From: Chamaecyparis obtusa
Taxonomy: Eukaryota; Streptophyta; Pinopsida; Cupressales; Cupressaceae
DNA length: 64,000 bases
Assembly (NCBI GenBank): GCA_027943335.1
Contig: BSBK01008833.1
Span: 421,416 to 485,415, forward strand
Direction: 5' to 3'
Shown here: in pieces, positions 60,248 through 64,000 of the stretch
How positions within the stretch are numbered: position 1 is the stretch's first letter
Layout: every line of letters starts with the position of its first letter
The notes under the pieces: generated by a model
Told to the model about the DNA's origin: nothing
Seen by the model: the letters and a program-made list of their open reading frames with translations, nothing else
The model's database searches: none
Made by a program: the position numbers and the translations under genes

Positions 60248-61463
60248 TGCACATGTACATGGAAATTTATAAGAAAACCATTCATATAAGAATGTACCAC
60301 TAACATGTAAATTATAATGTATTATTACATATATACATGTCGACTCAATGATGATGTCACAAAGCCAGGTGAAGGAATGTGATCACCGCAATGACCACTT
60401 TGCCTCTAGATTTTGATCATAATTTATCTAGTAATTTAGTTATTCATTCATTTATTAATTAAATATAATCAAGTAAATCAAATTAACATGCAAATAAAGA
60501 TACCTTAAGGAAAGTGGCATGATGCCCTTCATTGTCTATTGTGAATGTCGATGGTCCACCAGTGAACTAATCAACATGCATAATAAGTTATCATATGATC
60601 ATTCATATAATTACATTATAATCAAATATATTAATTAAAATACTTTATTCGATACATACTTGTGGAGTTGACGATGAAGTGTAGAAGGGGACTGGAGGAT
60701 CACTGTCACTGCCACCAACACTCTTGCCCTGAATTTTGATCATAATCAATAGATACTAAATTTATTAGTTATTCTTTTATAAATGAAATATATCAAATAA
60801 ATTTAATAAACTTGCAAATATTTACCTGTGTGTCAATGCCAAATGTCATATTTAGAAAATAATAAGGCATCATTCCATGATCCTCTTCCTCTCTCTCGGC
60901 AGTACCAAATGTGCACAAGGATCCACATGACTGAAAAAATATGCTTTCTTGAACACTAACCATGGTGACCCTAAACTAAAGGAGTGGCACATAGAATGAG
61001 AGTCTCTGTCAGAGCACTAATCCTATTGAGTGTTTCCACCTCTACATGTTCCTTCACAATGAAAGGAATACTAACATGATCCACCTATGACTTGTCAGTA
61101 GGAACACTAGGTGCATTAGGGTCATGATGTTCCCCTACTCTATCAAATGATGACCCCCCTCCTCTACCGTGAGAATCTAGAAAGTCAAAATAATTTGGCA
61201 CCCTCCTTGAGTACAAACTCACAATAGAGTTTCCTCAAGAAATATATAGGAACCTCATGATTGTTACAGGGAGGGTAATTAAAGACCTGTATGTGCAAAA
61301 ATTACACTGTTCAAAAGATACGACACATCAGTAAAACATTACAGTTCAATGATAGGAAGATAAAAATGAACAAATATATCATTAATCAATTGATTTACTA
61401 CCTTCTAGAAGACATGAGTATGGTATTCTCAATTTATGACCGAGATCAGTGACAATGCAACAC

Positions 61464-63770
61464 CTAAATGAAGGATTTGAATGCAAAAACAATGAAAATA
61501 AATGCAAGATTAATCTATATTTTTTGGATTTTCTATGCAACAATAACGATGTAAGCTAAGATGAATTGATCTAAAAACTTGATATCAATTAAAATGAATC
61601 TAAGATATGGATGTAAAAACAAGAAATAAGTGATAGCAATGAATCTCAAAAGTTGCACAATCTCTCAAGAACTCAACAATATAACATTGTTGTTCTCAAA
61701 ATTTGCACATTGTTATTGTGAAGGACTGAGGCCTGTTTATATAGAAATCTAGGTTGAGAACTCATGAAAAAAATGAAAAACACTCCTTGATCAACTCAAA
61801 TTGATTGGCAAGTAATCAGAGAATTAGAAACATTTATCTAGTAAAATCATACAAATGAGCTTCTTAACACATAATTGGAAGTTGAGATCACTCCAATATG
61901 CTTTTCAACTCACAATCACATCTTGAGTTTAGAAAGTTAACAATTTGAATATAAGAGTTTATTTTGAGTTTAACCACTTTTCTGATTTTTGCATAGACAA
62001 TTGTGAGTTATTTTAATTTCATGTAATTTATTCTCAACTTAACTGATTTTATTTTTAAAATAATTGATTTTATGGGTTAATCAATTATTTAAATCAAACT
62101 TTATCCAAGTTATATATTTAATTTGACAATTTGATTTTAATCAGTTAAATAAATATTTAATCAATTATTTTTAGAATTTTTGATTTATTGTCAAATAAAT
62201 AATATTAATAAGAATAATATTAACTAAATCTAATAAATTAATTAAGTGGCCAAATTAAGTTTAATTAATTAAATATTTATCATATTTAATCAATCGCACT
62301 TAGGATAAATAAAATAATATCATTTATTGCCAAATAATATTTAATCAGAGATAATTAGGGTAGATTAGGAATATTTAGGAATATTTCCCGATGTAGATTT
62401 ATGATAGAATCGATTAGGGTTTTGATAATTCGATGTGCAGATTTACCTTAGGTTAGGAATTTAGGGTTGATTTCAATCGATTTGTTAATGTAGGAGGGTA
62501 ATGGAATTGAAGCCCATTTTTAGGGTATTACATTTTTTGCCTCTTTGGAATTATTGTGCGAAGCGTAGAGGTTCAAAGATAAATCTGTTTGGTGAGATTT
62601 GTACTCAGTTATGTGATGGAGAAATTGATCCTGGTTTGATTGACCGATTTCAAGACCAAAATCATTGGAAGATTTGAACATGTTGATTCAGGTCCTGATT
62701 GACCAAAGAATCAAGATGATGTGAACAATAGCAACTCTAAACCTATGATTACAAAGAAGTGATAAAACACCTAATTCTAAAACCTATGATTACAAGAAAT
62801 TGAATATCCTGACTCCAGACCTGCTTGTCCAAAGGAATTGAAAGGATACCAACTCCGAACCCTTCAGTTACAAAGAATCAATGAAATAACACCAACTGAA
62901 TAGATGATTGCAAAGAGCTGATACGATTTACAAGATTTAAGAGAATACCAAATTGATATGGATTTTGATGAATCTGATATGCCCCAAGTGATGAGGACTT
63001 TAATTGAGTTGGCAATTAGACTTGGTTATTGTCTTGATTGCTGAAGAAGATTTGAAAAAGGAATAGATTTGATAATGGTTAATAATATAAAATACCATGA
63101 CCCTTCAAGATTAAAATGAAATCTAGCGAGAACGCGAGTTTTAAATTGATATGAAGCAACATGATCAATTGTAGAAGTGATTGTACGCATCCAAGGATGC
63201 ATTCTACATCATTTATAGGTCCTATTGACCATGTTTGACCAAGTTTGACTATGGGTTGACCAAGTTGGAATTTCAAAAATTCTAATGTAGATGATCAAAT
63301 AAGTTGAGTTCTAGATTCTTGTGATGTCATGAAGGTCGATTATGCAAGCAATCGGCCGTCTTGGGTCCAAAATTTTAAATTGCATTTTTGACAAGTGAAA
63401 AAATCTTAGATTTTTGATTTTGTTCTCGAAAATGGATTCTAGATGTTGAAATTAGCTAGGGGTGTTCTGTTCAAGTAAATCAGAGCACTTTGAAAAATTA
63501 GGTCAACCTATATAAGATGAAAAGGGGGTCATTTTCAAATCATTTCAACCATTGACTTTTGAAACCTTATAGAGCCCTCTAAGAGAAAAAAAATGGTGGT
63601 CCTAGTCTCCTTGAATTGTTTTGAGCATTTCTCGGTGATATCAACGGCCTCGATAGTACAAGAACCCGGTAAGTGGACCACTGATCACCTCTTGTAATCA
63701 ATTTAGCATGTGTTTTAATATTTTTTAGGATTTTTTTTAGCTTTTTACGTGTTTTTAATTTTTGCTTCAT
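61464..63770. other. unassigned AT-rich sequence
   Basis: No sustained reading frame. 61880-62350 is TAATTAAT-rich. 62570-62950 has loose repeats of AACCTATGATTACAAAGAA-like phrases. A GCATCC-AA-GGATGC hairpin lies at 63187-63200. It may include the 5' end of the decayed gene upstream of 61463. Confidence 0.4.
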
Positions 63771-63772
63771 GG

Positions 63773-63990
63773 GTTGTCATATGACAACTTGTAGAGTGTC
63801 ATACGACATTTCAAGTCTAGATCAAATGCCATATCTTGTTCATGTAGTGTGTCGTATGGGGGATACCCATCACTTGTACGATATTTCTTCAGATCCCTCA
63901 ATTGTCGTATGGTAACTGATGGATCAGGATGTTGTATCAAATAAAAATATCATATGGGTATGTGTATAGTGTTGTACGACACTTGACACC
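63773..63990. repeat. cluster of GTCRTATG / CATACGAC words
   Basis: A 16-bp perfect palindrome GTTGTCATATGACAAC at 63773-63788, followed within 220 bp by TGTCATACGACA, TGTCGTATGG (twice), GTACGATA, ATCATATGGG and TGTACGACAC. The words recur on both strands at irregular spacing. Confidence 0.5.
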
Positions 63991-64000
63991 AATTTTAAAC

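Larger units (their letters stand above)
45400..61463 (-). pseudogene. decayed multi-exon gene with short phase-0 exons, split by element E
   Basis: Minus-strand exons with GT..AG borders, from 5' to 3': 61402-61463, 60961-61306, 60826-60930, 60660-60728, 60504-60566, 60337-60405, [E], 46094-46156, 45924-45998, 45763-45828, and a last exon ending (high side) at 45671. Internal exons are 63-75 bp, multiples of three, phase 0. Early exons encode TDLGHKLRIPYSCLLE and EVPIYFLRKLYCEFVLKEG. Exons 60660/60504 and 60337/46094 are duplicated pairs (see findings). A few stops (for example CAA-to-TAA at the start of the second exon, TAG at the start of the last) and one donor changed from GT to AT (next to 45924) show decay. 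No family was recognised. Confidence 0.55.

Noticed and set aside
63187..63200. GCATCC-AA-GGATGC hairpin as a terminator or small RNA
   Set aside because: A 6-bp stem alone in AT-rich eukaryotic DNA; no supporting context.

Overview
The window is plant nuclear DNA: AT-rich, with no intact cellular gene, and almost entirely built from transposable elements inserted into one another. Every LTR element whose primer-binding site survives uses the TGGTATCAGAG site complementary to initiator Met-tRNA. A LINE with a plant-type C-terminal RNase H, a chromodomain Ty3 element, two Ty1/copia elements and a 334-bp SMART/TRIM-class element are present. Stop codons are mainly CAG-to-TAG, the pattern expected from plant CHG methylation. 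A large-genome seed plant, perhaps a gymnosperm, fits best, but the species cannot be fixed from this sequence.

Layout. 1-410: remnant of a retrotransposon gag. 818-4490: decayed gene resembling an unclassified DDE transposase; a SMART element (1316-1649) sits inside its 18-residue repeat region. 4941-5134 and 42404-43540: one tandem array with a ~358-bp unit, split by a 37-kb nest. The nest is chromovirus A (minus strand, 5135-42403), which holds two insertions. The first is solo LTR S (7460-20225), itself containing a LINE (8597-19864). The second is LTR element B (plus strand, 22383-40904), which carries a long additional ORF and itself contains copia element C (24497-31356).

43561-44239 is a possible solo LTR. 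45400-61463 is a decayed minus-strand multi-exon gene made of short phase-0 exons, including a duplicated two-exon module. LTR element E (minus strand, 46166-60247, relative of B) is inserted into one of its introns 8 bp from the splice acceptor. E contains copia element D (minus, 47657-54552, same family as C), non-autonomous LTR element F (minus, 55241-59424), and a 690-bp GAA/GGA-type triplet expansion that starts from a lysine tract in its ORF. 61464-64000 is AT-rich and unassigned.

How the pieces relate. C and D encode complete though interrupted copia polyproteins. B and E carry no pol but share their LTR 3'-end motif with C and D, so copia machinery may have mobilised them. F shares its LTR middle segment and primer-binding context with chromovirus A and looks like a non-autonomous partner. 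Key catalytic residues have been lost by G-to-A changes (A protease D to N, A integrase E to K, LINE RNase H E to K). The most notable general signal is that LTR terminal dinucleotides are mutated only where the insertion junction creates a CAG site.
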